A stretch of DNA of 64,000 nucleotides from Mycobacterium adipatum (GTDB lineage Bacteria; Actinomycetota; Actinomycetes; Mycobacteriales; Mycobacteriaceae): the NCBI RefSeq assembly GCF_001644575.1, contig NZ_CP015596.1, positions 5,704,001-5,768,000 on the forward strand. Direction: 5' to 3'. Positions within the stretch are counted from its first letter, which is position 1, and each line of letters opens with the position of its first letter. This document shows, one piece after another, positions 1 to 10,651 of the stretch. The notes beneath the pieces were generated by a model, which was given only the letters and a program-made list of their open reading frames with translations, was not told the DNA's origin and did no database searches. The position numbers and the translations under genes are program-made.

Positions 1-249
1 ATGCCCGGACTCGATCATCCGCTCCACCAGGTAGGTGATGGCTGCGGCGGAGGTCCCCATCAGCTTGCGCAACTCCCCCGCAGTCAGCGGGGCGCCCGCA
101 GCCTCGGCCACCATGATGTGCAACAGTGCCCGAAAATCATTGGAGGAAAGGTTATTTCGGCTCGCAAACTCCCGGCCGATCTGATCGGACTCGGCCGTCA
201 GGGCGCGCACATCGGCAGCGATCAGCCGCACGAGTTCCTCTCGCTGCAT
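1..249 (-). CDS. MarR-family transcriptional regulator, 3' end outside window
   Basis: The reading frame starts at ATG 249 and runs off the left edge after 83 codons with no stop. The visible part carries an N-terminal helix and a winged-helix core (SNDFRALLHIM, then LTAGELRKLMGTSAAAITYL and VERMIESGH), the usual MarR recognition-helix layout. An in-frame stop lies upstream at 274-276, so ATG 249 is the only good start. It is divergent from the MMPL exporter at 305, so by family habit it probably represses itself and that exporter in response to a small lipophilic ligand. The ligand is unknown and the wing and C-terminal dimer helix are not visible. Confidence 0.8.
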   Translation of the reverse strand, partial: MQREELVRLIAADVRALTAESDQIGREFASRNNLSSNDFRALLHIMVAEAAGAPLTAGELRKLMGTSAAAITYLVERMIESGH

Positions 250-304
250 GACGTCATCATAACGTTCATTTGATTAATGGTTAAGTATCTGAAATATTTG
301 GGGC
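250..304. promoter_or_regulatory. Divergent MarR/MMPL promoter region
   Basis: This short gap is far more AT-rich than its surroundings. It contains the small palindromes TGACGTCA (249-256) and AACGTT (261-266), then TTGATTAATGGTTAA, an imperfect inverted repeat of the size MarR proteins bind. That it is the operator is inferred from position only. Confidence 0.4.
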
Positions 305-2281
305 ATGTCCCGTCGCGTCTCCTGGCTCGTCGCACTGCTCGTGATCCTGATCTCCGGCGCGGGCCTGGGCCTGATCAGCGGCTCCGATGCCGCGTCCCAG
401 TCACCCGTGGCGGTTCCGGCCGAGTCCGAATCGGCACGCGTCGACGCGCTACGAGCCGAGTTCCCCGGTGGCGATACCGCACCGGCGATCATCGTGTTCA
501 CCAGAACCGACGGTGCGCCGTTGAGCCCGGCGGATGTGGCGGCGGCCGGGCCCGGCGCCCAGGTGTCCGAGGACGGACTGGCTGCCGTGTCGGTCTCCTC
601 ATTGTCGGCCGATCTGTCCGGGTTCGCGCTCAACGACGCCGTTGTGGATCTGCGCACCCAGACCGCCGAACGCCTGCCCGACGGGCTGCAAGCGGAGGTC
701 ACCGGGGGCCCCGCATTCGGTGCCGACATCGCGAATTCCTTTGCCGGAGCCAATGTCACACTGCTCGCGGTGACGGCGACGGTGGTGGCACTGCTGCTCA
801 TCATCACCTACCGCTCCCCCGTGTTGTGGCTGGTGCCGCTGCTGGTGATCGCCTTCGCCGACCGGGTAGGCGCCGTGGTGGGCACCGCGGTGGCCTCCGG
901 GCTGGGTCTCAATCCCGACGGGTCGACCAGCGGTATCACCAGCGTGCTGGTATTCGGTGCGGGCACCAACTATGCGTTGCTGCTCATCTCGCGATACCGC
1001 GAAGAGTTGGGCCGCCGCGCCGATCACCGCGAGGCGCTACAGGTGGCGACCCGTGCGGCCGGCCCGGCGATCCTTGCCAGCAACGCCACCGTGGTGCTTG
1101 CCCTACTCACGCTGGCCTTCGCATCGGCACCGTCGAACCGCAGCCTCGGCGTGCAGGCCGCGGCGGGCCTCGTGGTGGCGGCGGTCTTCGTGCTGTTGGT
1201 GCTGCCGCCGTTCCTCGGACTGTTCGGCAAGAAGCTGTTCTGGCCGTTCATCCCACGGGTGGGCGACGAGGCCCTCACCGATAGCGGTGTCTGGCACCGG
1301 ATCGCCTCCTGGGTCGCCGACCGGCCCGGCTGGGTCGCCACCGGTGCCCTCGGCGTACTGGTCGCGTTGTGCTTCGGGCTGGTCGGCACGCCGGTGGGCC
1401 TGTCGCAAACCGAACAGTTCCGGGTGCAGGCCGAATCGGTCAGCGGCTACAACACGCTCGCCGAACACTTCCCGAGCGGGTTGACCGATCCCGCCGTCGT
1501 CATCGCGCCCACCGCCGACGCTGCCGCGGTCTCGTCCGCCATCACCGCTGTGCCCGGCGTGGTTTCGGCCCGGCCCGCCGGTGAGTCGGATGCCGGACTG
1601 AGCCAGTGGTCGGTGGTGCTACAGGCCGAACCGGCGTCCGACGAAGCGTTCGAAACCGTTGACGCGTTGCGCAACTCGGTACACGCCATCTCCCCGGACG
1701 CCCTGGTCGGCGGTTCCGACGCCAAGGCACGCGATGCGGCGTCGGCCGCCCAACGCGATCGCATGGTGGTCATCCCGGCGATCCTGGCCGTGGTGCTCGC
1801 GGTGCTGTTCATCCTGCTGCGCTCCGCGCTGGCGCCGGTGCTGCTGGTGGCCGTCACCGTCCTGAGCGCGCTGGCCGCGTTGGGTCTCGGCGGGTGGGCC
1901 AGCGTGCACCTGTTCGGCTTCCCGGCCCTGGACAACAGCACCCCGCTGTTCGCGTTCCTGTTCCTGGTCGCCCTCGGCGTCGACTACACCATCTTCCTGG
2001 TCACCCGGGCTCGTGAGGAGACGCCGGAATTCGGCAACCGCCAGGGCATCGTGCGCGCCGTGTCGGCCACCGGAGCCGTCATCACCAGCGCCGGCATCGT
2101 GCTGGCCGCGGTGTTCTGCGTGCTGGGCGTGCTGCCGCTGATCGTGCTGACACAACTCGGGATCATCGTGGGCCTCGGCATCCTGCTGGACACCTTCCTG
2201 GTGCGCACCGTGATCATCCCGGCCCTGTTCACGCTGATCGGTCCGCGGATCTGGTCGCCGGGGTTGCACGCCACGCGCTAG
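305..2281 (+). CDS. MMPL/RND-family membrane transporter
   Basis: 658-aa polytopic protein of the small MMPL (YdfJ/ActII-3-like) type, expected to export lipids or drugs across the plasma membrane using proton motive force. It has one N-terminal membrane helix (about residues 6-25), a periplasmic domain (about 30-150), a first membrane bundle (about 150-325), a second periplasmic domain, and a second bundle. The paired TM signatures are visible: GAGTNYALLLISRYREEL at about 218-235 and GVDYTIFLVTRAREE in the C-terminal half. The first has Asn where the proton-relay Asp of MmpL proteins usually sits. It is divergent from a MarR gene and followed within 2-11 nt by a hydrolase gene, suggesting one transcription unit. 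Confidence 0.85.
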   Translation: MSRRVSWLVALLVILISGAGLGLISGSDAASQSPVAVPAESESARVDALRAEFPGGDTAPAIIVFTRTDGAPLSPADVAAAGPGAQVSEDGLAAVSVSSLSADLSGFALNDAVVDLRTQTAERLPDGLQAEVTGGPAFGADIANSFAGANVTLLAVTATVVALLLIITYRSPVLWLVPLLVIAFADRVGAVVGTAVASGLGLNPDGSTSGITSVLVFGAGTNYALLLISRYREELGRRADHREALQVATRAAGPAILASNATVVLALLTLAFASAPSNRSLGVQAAAGLVVAAVFVLLVLPPFLGLFGKKLFWPFIPRVGDEALTDSGVWHRIASWVADRPGWVATGALGVLVALCFGLVGTPVGLSQTEQFRVQAESVSGYNTLAEHFPSGLTDPAVVIAPTADAAAVSSAITAVPGVVSARPAGESDAGLSQWSVVLQAEPASDEAFETVDALRNSVHAISPDALVGGSDAKARDAASAAQRDRMVVIPAILAVVLAVLFILLRSALAPVLLVAVTVLSALAALGLGGWASVHLFGFPALDNSTPLFAFLFLVALGVDYTIFLVTRAREETPEFGNRQGIVRAVSATGAVITSAGIVLAAVFCVLGVLPLIVLTQLGIIVGLGILLDTFLVRTVIIPALFTLIGPRIWSPGLHATR

Positions 2282-2282
2282 C

Positions 2283-3098
2283 GTGAGGGCCGTGGACTCA
2301 CGGACCATCGCCACCCGATTGGGCCGGATCCGCGTGCAGACCGGCGGCGTCGGCGCCGCGATCGTGTTCTGGCCCAGCCTGCTGATGACAGGCGATATGT
2401 GGGCCGGGCAGGCCGCGGAGTTCGGCACCGGAAACCGGATCGTCCTGGTGGACCCGCCGGGCCACGGCGGCAGCGAAAAGCTGAGTAGCACTTTCTCTTT
2501 CGACGACTGCGCCCAGTGCGTGGTGGATGTGCTCGACGGGCTGGGGATCGAGCGGGCGCATTTCGTGGGCAACTCCTGGGGCGGCATGATCGGCGGAACC
2601 TTCGCCGCCCGGTATCCGGACCGGATCGGCCGCGCGGTGCTGATGAACTGCACCGCGTCACCGGCGGGGCGGCGGCAGCGCCTCGAGTACGGACTGCTGT
2701 TACGCACGGCGGCGCTGCTCGGCGGGATCCGCGGGCCCCTGACACGTGAAGTGCTGAAGGCCTTCCTGGGGCCGACGACGTTTCGCGACCGACCCGAGGT
2801 GGTGTCCTTCGTCCGCGCCGCGCTCCGGCGGGTCGACATCCGGTCCAGCGCCTGGGCCGTCACCAGCGTCGTGCCGCGTCGACCGGATCAGCGGGCACTG
2901 CTCGGCGCCGTGCGCACCCCGGTGCTCGTGGTGGCGGGCGCCGAGGATGCGACCTTCCCGGTGCCCGAGACGCTGGAGATGGCCGCCGCCATTCCCGGCG
3001 CGGCCACCGCGGTGCTCGACGGCGTCGCCCACCTGGCCGCACTCGAGAATCCGCACCTCGTCAACGCGCTGATCAAGGACTTTGTGCTCGACGCGTAG
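2283..3098 (+). CDS. Alpha/beta-hydrolase fold protein
   Basis: About 270 aa. It shows the nucleophile elbow GNSWGGM (Ser near residue 98), an oxyanion-loop region DPPGHGGS, an acidic residue in AGAEDATFPVP and a late GVAHLAALENP supplying the catalytic His, so the triad is complete. There is no signal peptide, so it should be cytoplasmic. The start could be GTG 2283 or GTG 2292; both lie just behind the MMPL stop codon, so translation is probably coupled. Together with the P450 and ferredoxin that follow, it suggests oxidation then hydrolysis (ester, lactone or C-C bond) of one hydrophobic substrate, which I cannot name. Confidence 0.8.
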   Translation: MRAVDSRTIATRLGRIRVQTGGVGAAIVFWPSLLMTGDMWAGQAAEFGTGNRIVLVDPPGHGGSEKLSSTFSFDDCAQCVVDVLDGLGIERAHFVGNSWGGMIGGTFAARYPDRIGRAVLMNCTASPAGRRQRLEYGLLLRTAALLGGIRGPLTREVLKAFLGPTTFRDRPEVVSFVRAALRRVDIRSSAWAVTSVVPRRPDQRALLGAVRTPVLVVAGAEDATFPVPETLEMAAAIPGAATAVLDGVAHLAALENPHLVNALIKDFVLDA

Positions 3099-3107
3099 CG
3101 TGTGTGC

Positions 3108-4307
3108 ATGACCCACACGCTGCCGCCGGTCCATATGCGGCGCAACGGCTTCGACCCGGTGCCCGAACTCGCGGCCATCCGGGACCATGCGGGGGTGCAA
3201 TCGGTCGTCGGTGCTCTCGGCAACACCGTGTACCTGGTGACGCGGCACGAGGACGTCAAGGCGGTGCTCGCCGACCACGAGCACTTCTCCAACTCGCGCC
3301 CACCGGGTTTCACCCTGCCCGGTGCGCCGGAGATGTCCTCCGAAGAGCTGGCCAAGGCACGCGCGGGCAATCTGCTGGGCCTCGATCCCCCTGAACATCA
3401 GCGGTTACGGCGCCTGCTCACTCCGGAGTTCACCATCCGGCGGATGAAGCGGCTGGAGCCGCGCATCGCCGAGATCGTCGAGGCGCATCTGGATGCCATG
3501 GCGGCCGGCGGTGCCCCGGCCGATCTGGTCTCCGAATTCGCTTTGCCGGTACCGTCATTGGTGATCTGTGAGCTGCTCGGCGTGCCCTATGACGACCGTG
3601 ACGACTTCCAGCACCGTTCGGCACGTCAACTCGATCTCTCGCTGCCGATCGCCGAGCGGATGGAGCTGCAACAGCAGAGCCGCAGCTATATGCACAGCCT
3701 GGTGCGACAGGCACGCCGGACGCCCGGCGAGGACATCCTCGGCATGCTCATCCGCGAGCACGGCGATTCGCTCAGCGATGACGAACTGGTCGGCATCGCC
3801 GGGCTGCTGCTGCTGGCCGGGCATGAGACGACGTCGAACATGCTGGGGCTCGGGACACTTGCCCTGCTGCGCCGGCCCGACCAGCTGGCCCTGGTGCGCG
3901 ATGACCCGGATGCCATCGGTCCCGCGATCGAGGAACTGCTGCGCTGGCTGTCGGTGGTGCACCACGCCATTCCGCGGTTCACCACCGCCGACGTGGAAGT
4001 GTCCGGCGTGGTCATCCCGGCCGGTGCGCTGGTCTTCGCGTCGCTGCCCGCGGGTAACCGCGACCCGGCCTTCATCGACCGGCCCGACGAGCTCGACTTG
4101 CGGCGGGGCGCACCCGGGCACCTCGCCTTCGGACACGGTGTGCACCACTGCCTCGGGGCGCCGTTGGCCCGGATGGAGATGCGGATCGCGTTCCCCGCAC
4201 TGCTGAACCGCTTCCCCACGCTGGCGCTGGCCGAACCGTTCGAAGATGTCGAGTTCCGGGACTTCCACTTCATCTACGGGCTACGGTCACTTCCGGTGAG
4301 GTGGTGA
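3108..4307 (+). CDS. Cytochrome P450 (CYP)
   Basis: About 399 aa, the normal size of a soluble bacterial P450. It has the I-helix oxygen-activation motif AGHETT (about residues 237-242), the K-helix E-L-L-R, and the haem-binding loop FGHGVHHCLG with the thiolate Cys near residue 348. I prefer ATG 3108 over GTG 3102 because a -10-like TAGCGT at 3096-3101 would give a leaderless message starting at or near this ATG. Electrons probably come from the ferredoxin encoded immediately downstream; a ferredoxin reductase is not in the window. Substrate unknown; many mycobacterial CYPs oxidise sterols, fatty acids or terpenoids. Confidence 0.92.
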   Translation: MTHTLPPVHMRRNGFDPVPELAAIRDHAGVQSVVGALGNTVYLVTRHEDVKAVLADHEHFSNSRPPGFTLPGAPEMSSEELAKARAGNLLGLDPPEHQRLRRLLTPEFTIRRMKRLEPRIAEIVEAHLDAMAAGGAPADLVSEFALPVPSLVICELLGVPYDDRDDFQHRSARQLDLSLPIAERMELQQQSRSYMHSLVRQARRTPGEDILGMLIREHGDSLSDDELVGIAGLLLLAGHETTSNMLGLGTLALLRRPDQLALVRDDPDAIGPAIEELLRWLSVVHHAIPRFTTADVEVSGVVIPAGALVFASLPAGNRDPAFIDRPDELDLRRGAPGHLAFGHGVHHCLGAPLARMEMRIAFPALLNRFPTLALAEPFEDVEFRDFHFIYGLRSLPVRW

Positions 4308-4309
4308 CG

Positions 4310-4501
4310 ATGAGAGTTGAAGCTGACCAGGACTCCTGCATCACCGCGGGCAACTGTGTGATGGTGGCCGACGCGGTGTTCGATCAGGATGACGACGGCC
4401 TGGTGGTGGTGCTCACCGAGCAGGTCCCCGAAAGCGAGATCGAGCGTGTCCGCGAGGCCGTGAAGCTGTGCCCCGCGTCGGCGTTGAGGCTGCTGGACTG
4501 A
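4310..4501 (+). CDS. 3Fe-4S ferredoxin, P450 redox partner
   Basis: 63-aa one-electron carrier. The cluster ligands are Cys10 and Cys16 in SCITAGNC, plus Cys54 in the CP near the C-terminus. The position that would be the fourth cysteine of a 4Fe-4S protein is Ala (C-x2-A-x2-C), as in mycobacterial P450-linked ferredoxins with variable residues there. ATG 4310 follows the P450 stop by two bases and is preceded by GTGAGG; an upstream GTG at 4301 would overlap the P450 end. The arrangement indicates a dedicated partner for the adjacent CYP. Confidence 0.9.
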   Translation: MRVEADQDSCITAGNCVMVADAVFDQDDDGLVVVLTEQVPESEIERVREAVKLCPASALRLLD

Positions 4502-4651
4502 GCTATCCGCGGCGGCCGGACCCCGAGTCGGATCGGGTGCGGCAACGAAGCGCGCGGGTCGGGCTCGCTAACCGTGATACCGGCCCCGAACAGGACCTTC
4601 GGGGTTATCCACAGGCGTCCAGAATGTGCTACCCACGTCGGCATGCGCGAG

Positions 4652-4672
4652 TAGAATCGCACACATGTTCGA
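4652..4672 (+). promoter_or_regulatory. SOS (LexA) box overlapping a leaderless -10 and start codon
   Basis: TCGCAC-ACAT-GTTCGA at 4657-4672 matches the mycobacterial LexA box TCGAAC-N4-GTTCGA with one mismatch in the left half. It contains the ATG of the DUF222/HNH gene (4665). A -10-like TAGAAT at 4652-4657 ends seven bases before that ATG, so the transcript is probably leaderless. LexA bound here would cover both promoter and start codon. SOS boxes in front of 13E12-type genes are known in M. tuberculosis. Confidence 0.75.
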
Positions 4673-6401
4673 AGAACTGGATCGGGTGGATCTCGCCGGA
4701 ATGAGCGACGACACACTCATCTCGGCGGTGACGGCGGCGACACGCTCCGAGGCCGCCGCGGCGGCCCGGCGGTTGGCACTGGTCGCCGAGGTCACCGCCC
4801 GCCAGTGCGATGACGAGGACGACATCTGCGCTCATCAACTCATCGACGGCTGGGCCTACGCGAAGGCTCAGGTCGGTGCGGCCTGCAACCTGAGCCCGTG
4901 GGCCGCCTCCAAACAGATGCGGATCGCCCAAGCCCTGCGTGACCGGTTGCCCCGCACCGCGGGCATGTTCGCCAAGGGGTTGGTCTCGGCCGCGGTGGTC
5001 GATTCGATCACCTGGCGTACCCGGCTGGTCACCGATGCCGACGCCCTGGCGTTGATCGATGCCGGTATCGCCGGCAGCGCCACCGAGTTCGGGACTCTGT
5101 CCGAGAAGGGTCTGATCGAAGCCGTCGATTATTGGGTGCACAAGTTCGATCCGTGCGCGGTGATCCGCTCCCAGACGGCCGCCAGGGACCGGTGCATCGA
5201 GTTCGGTGATCGCGATGACGCCGACGGTGTGGTGTCATTCTGGGGACGGATGCGTGTCACCGATGCCCAGATCAGCGACACCCGCCTCGATGAGTTGGCC
5301 GACGGTGTGTGTGACAACGATCCCCGTACCAAGCGGGAACGCCGCGCCGATGCGGTCGCGGCGGTCCTCGCCGGGGCGCAACGGCTTACCTGCCTGTGCG
5401 GGAACCCTGACTGCGCCGGCTCGGGCAAGGATCCGCGGGCGGGCGGGGTCACCATCTACGTGTTTCCCGAGCAGGCACCCGATACCGGGCACGGCGCGCC
5501 ACCGGTGCCGGACCCACAGCCCGCAGCACCCTCTCCCGCACCGACCGGCCCTACCCCGGTCTCGCCCGCAACTGACAGCACCTCGAGCCACGAGCAGCCG
5601 GCCGCCGAATCGGGCGCCCCCGACCAGCCCACACCCGCCGCACCCGCGGCGCGGTTCGGGTCGGGTGCCGGGATCTCACTGGACGGAGCGATCATCCCCG
5701 CCCGCCTGCTCGCCGAACTCGCCGCCGGCGGCGCCACCGTCCGTACCCTGGCGCACGCCGGCAACTTGGGCACAGAACCGCGCTACCGACCCTCCGCCAA
5801 GCTCGCCGCGTTCGTCCGGATGCGCTCGATGACCTGCTGCTTCCCCGGCTGCGGGCGACCCGCCCACAAGACCGACCTCGACCACGTGACCCCGTGGCCT
5901 GCCGGGGCCACCCATCCCGGCAACCTGCGACCACTGTGCCGCGAACACCACCTGCTCAAAACCATGCGTAGCGGGTGGACACCGTCCGCCCACGCCGACG
6001 GCTCCACCACCTGGACCGCACCGACCGGGCATCGGTACACCACCACACCCGGCGCGGCGATCCTGTTCCCGCACTTCAACATTGACACCCCGGTACCGCG
6101 GGTTCGCCGCATCAGCCTGATCGGCGACCCCGCGGGCCGTGGCTCCGCCATACCGAGACGGCAACGCACCCGCGCCCAGACCCGGGAACAACGCGTCAAC
6201 GCCGAACGCACCCGCAACGCCGCCGAACTCTCATTGCAATTGATGCGCGAGCAGATCGCCCGAGAAGACTCGGCCCGCACAGAGAAGGCCGGCATGGCAA
6301 AGCCTGGCGGTGCCCAAGGACGAGCCGCAGGCTACTTCGATACCGGACCGACGTTTCCCGGCGTCGATCCATTCACCGACGCCGACCCACCGCCCTTTTA
6401 G
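4665..6401 (+). CDS. DUF222/HNH endonuclease-domain protein (13E12 family)
   Basis: 578 aa. The N-terminal two-thirds is the helical DUF222 domain typical of REP13E12 proteins. A Pro/Ala/Thr/Ser-rich linker lies near residues 275-330, and an HNH nuclease module near 390-435 shows CCFPGC, DLDHVTPW, NLRPLC and EHH. ATG 4665 (MFEELDRVDL) is chosen because the SOS box and -10 sit exactly on it. The family is multicopy in mycobacteria, is associated with mobile repeats and phage attachment regions, and is DNA-damage inducible. Its role is unproven; nuclease activity is predicted from the intact HNH residues. Its stop overlaps that of the convergent gene 6398-7078. Confidence 0.88.
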   Translation: MFEELDRVDLAGMSDDTLISAVTAATRSEAAAAARRLALVAEVTARQCDDEDDICAHQLIDGWAYAKAQVGAACNLSPWAASKQMRIAQALRDRLPRTAGMFAKGLVSAAVVDSITWRTRLVTDADALALIDAGIAGSATEFGTLSEKGLIEAVDYWVHKFDPCAVIRSQTAARDRCIEFGDRDDADGVVSFWGRMRVTDAQISDTRLDELADGVCDNDPRTKRERRADAVAAVLAGAQRLTCLCGNPDCAGSGKDPRAGGVTIYVFPEQAPDTGHGAPPVPDPQPAAPSPAPTGPTPVSPATDSTSSHEQPAAESGAPDQPTPAAPAARFGSGAGISLDGAIIPARLLAELAAGGATVRTLAHAGNLGTEPRYRPSAKLAAFVRMRSMTCCFPGCGRPAHKTDLDHVTPWPAGATHPGNLRPLCREHHLLKTMRSGWTPSAHADGSTTWTAPTGHRYTTTPGAAILFPHFNIDTPVPRVRRISLIGDPAGRGSAIPRRQRTRAQTREQRVNAERTRNAAELSLQLMREQIAREDSARTEKAGMAKPGGAQGRAAGYFDTGPTFPGVDPFTDADPPPF

Positions 6402-7078
6402 CGCGGGTCGCTGTCCGGCGAATCATGACGCAGGTCGATGACGCCGGCCCGCACCAGTAGCACGATGCTGACCACGAGAACCCACAGCGGGAACGCCAGC
6501 GTGAGCCACATGCTGATATCGGCGGCAAGCAGGAGACCCAGCGCCACAAGGTAAGTCATGATGACCAGCCAGCGCGGCATCAAGCCGGTGCGCAGCCAGA
6601 TGGTGGCCAACGACATCATGAAGACGGCCGCCATGCGAATGCCATAGGTCGTCGCCAGGGTGTGCAGCATCCCCTGCCCCAACAGCGCCACCTCGTCCAT
6701 CACGGTGACGTCGGGTATGCCGGCCCGACTGGCTGCGAGACCGGAACCCACTGCCGAGGCGACGAACACCATTGCCAGGAAAAGCAGTCCGCTACCGACG
6801 AAGACCGTCGAGAAGAACTTGTCCTCGTACGTGCCGAACCCGTCGCGAACCACTCCGATGAACCAAAGGAACGTGATGCCGGCGAACGGCATCAGGATCG
6901 CCGACACCCGCAACTGCGCGCTGGCGCCTTCAATCCACTGCGAGCCGGGTTCGGCACCCTCGGGTAGGGCGGTGCGGATCAGCACTAGCGACGTGCCGAA
7001 CAGGACCGCGAACAACACTCCGGCCAGGGCGGCGGCGCGCGGGGTCGTCAGCCTGCGGAGGTGCCGGTTGGGATCCAT
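6398..7078 (-). CDS. Hypothetical multi-pass membrane protein
   Basis: 226 aa from ATG 7078 (MDPNRHLRRLTTPRAAALAG). I see about six hydrophobic segments, starting with LAGVLFAVLFGTSLVLI. A conserved-looking stretch FLWFIGVVRDGFGTYEDKFFSTVFVGSGLLF is best cited as FGTYEDKFF in the loop between helices 2 and 3. I do not recognise a transporter or enzyme family. It starts 2 bases after the thioesterase-like gene ends, so it is probably the last gene of a purA-thioesterase-membrane protein operon. The C-terminus is short and charged (DLRHDSPDSDPR). Confidence 0.7.
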   Translation of the reverse strand: MDPNRHLRRLTTPRAAALAGVLFAVLFGTSLVLIRTALPEGAEPGSQWIEGASAQLRVSAILMPFAGITFLWFIGVVRDGFGTYEDKFFSTVFVGSGLLFLAMVFVASAVGSGLAASRAGIPDVTVMDEVALLGQGMLHTLATTYGIRMAAVFMMSLATIWLRTGLMPRWLVIMTYLVALGLLLAADISMWLTLAFPLWVLVVSIVLLVRAGVIDLRHDSPDSDPR

Positions 7079-7080
7079 GA

Positions 7081-9747
<2,667 letters not shown>

Positions 9748-9758
<11 letters not shown>

Positions 9759-9814
9759 CGAGCGCAGCGAGGAGGCCGGCGCATCGAGCACCGTCCGGTG
9801 ACGAGCGCAGCGAG
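9748..9814. repeat. Two 24-nt direct repeats 43 nt apart
   Basis: CCGTCCGGTGACGAGCGCAG plus CGAG occurs identically at 9748-9771 and 9791-9814. The first copy spans the stop codon of the Rv0358-like gene and the second ends just upstream of the M50 protease promoter. The core GACGAGCGCAGCGAG is a short sequence I have seen often at mycobacterial gene ends. Confidence 0.8.
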
Positions 9815-9818
9815 CCGG

Positions 9819-9831
9819 TAGCGTCGACACG
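9819..9831 (+). promoter_or_regulatory. Probable leaderless promoter of the M50 protease
   Basis: A -10-like TAGCGT at 9819-9824 ends six bases before GTG 9831, the spacing expected if transcription begins at the start codon. No Shine-Dalgarno sequence precedes the GTG. Confidence 0.45.
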
Positions 9832-10610
9832 TGAACATCCGTCCGCTGCGTCAGTCGGTACGTCCCAGCCCGATCTTCCTGGGGATCGTGGCCCTCACGC
9901 TCGCGGCGGGCGCGCTGGCCTGGTTTTGCGGGGACGCCATCGAGCCGCTGTCCTATGCCGCGGTGTTTGTCCTGGTGGTCGCGGGGTGGCTCGTCTCGCT
10001 GTGCCTGCACGAATTCGGCCACGCGTATACCGCGTGGAAGTTCGGTGACCACGACATCGCGGTGCGCGGCTACCTGGCGCTGAATCCGCTCAAGTACTCC
10101 AACCCGATGCTGTCGCTGGGTCTGCCGCTGCTGTTCATCGCTCTCGGCGGTATCGGCCTGCCCGGCGGGGCCGTCTATGTCCGCACGGGCTGGATGACGC
10201 CGCGGCAACGCACCCAGGTCAGCCTGGCCGGCCCGCTGGCCAATGTGGTGTTGGCGGTGCTCCTGCTGACGGCGGTGGGCCTGTTCTTCGACCCGGCGCA
10301 CCTGGTGTTCTGGGGCGGGCTCGCCTTCCTGGGGTTCCTGCAAGTGACGGCGGTCCTGTTGAACCTGCTTCCCATTCCCGGTCTCGACGGATACGGCGCG
10401 CTGGAGCCGCACCTCAAACCGGAGACCCAACGAGCGCTGGAACCGGCCAAGGGCTGGGGTTTCCTGATTCTGCTGGTCGTGCTGCTGGTGCCGCAGCTCA
10501 ACCAGGTGTTCTTCGCGGTGGTGTTCTGGTTCGTGGACCTGTCCGGGATCAACGGTTCGCTGGTGTCGATCGGCGGCGGCCTGACCCGGTTCTGGTCCGC
10601 CTGGCTCTGA
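9831..10610 (+). CDS. Site-2-protease-type M50 membrane metalloprotease
   Basis: 259 aa, multi-pass. The zinc-binding HEFGH motif lies in the second helix (LCLHEFGHAYTAWKFGDHD, about residues 61-79) and the third ligand is in the C-terminal NLLPIPGLDGYG. It lacks PDZ and CBS domains, so it belongs to the compact M50B group. It would cleave a membrane-embedded or membrane-proximal protein inside the bilayer; the substrate is unknown. It matches Rv0359 by position. The GTG start is supported by a leaderless-type promoter. The antisense reading frame over this gene is a shadow. Confidence 0.88.
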   Translation: MNIRPLRQSVRPSPIFLGIVALTLAAGALAWFCGDAIEPLSYAAVFVLVVAGWLVSLCLHEFGHAYTAWKFGDHDIAVRGYLALNPLKYSNPMLSLGLPLLFIALGGIGLPGGAVYVRTGWMTPRQRTQVSLAGPLANVVLAVLLLTAVGLFFDPAHLVFWGGLAFLGFLQVTAVLLNLLPIPGLDGYGALEPHLKPETQRALEPAKGWGFLILLVVLLVPQLNQVFFAVVFWFVDLSGINGSLVSIGGGLTRFWSAWL

Positions 10611-10621
10611 GGCCTTGCAAC

Positions 10622-10641
10622 ATATGCGACTTTACGCATAT
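10622..10641. promoter_or_regulatory. ArsR/SmtB-type metal-sensor operator (palindrome)
   Basis: ATATGCG-ACTTTA-CGCATAT is a perfect 7-bp inverted repeat with a 6-nt spacer, AT-rich against a GC-rich background and 10 nt upstream of the CDF exporter start. Mycobacterial ArsR/SmtB metal sensors such as NmtR and KmtR bind ATATGC-type palindromes, so this is probably where one derepresses the exporter. No sensor gene is adjacent. Confidence 0.65.
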
Positions 10642-10651
10642 ATTCGGCGGC

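Noticed and set aside
1619..2863. 414-codon minus-strand frame across the MMPL and hydrolase genes
   Set aside because: It runs antisense through two well-supported genes with clear motifs and has no motif itself.
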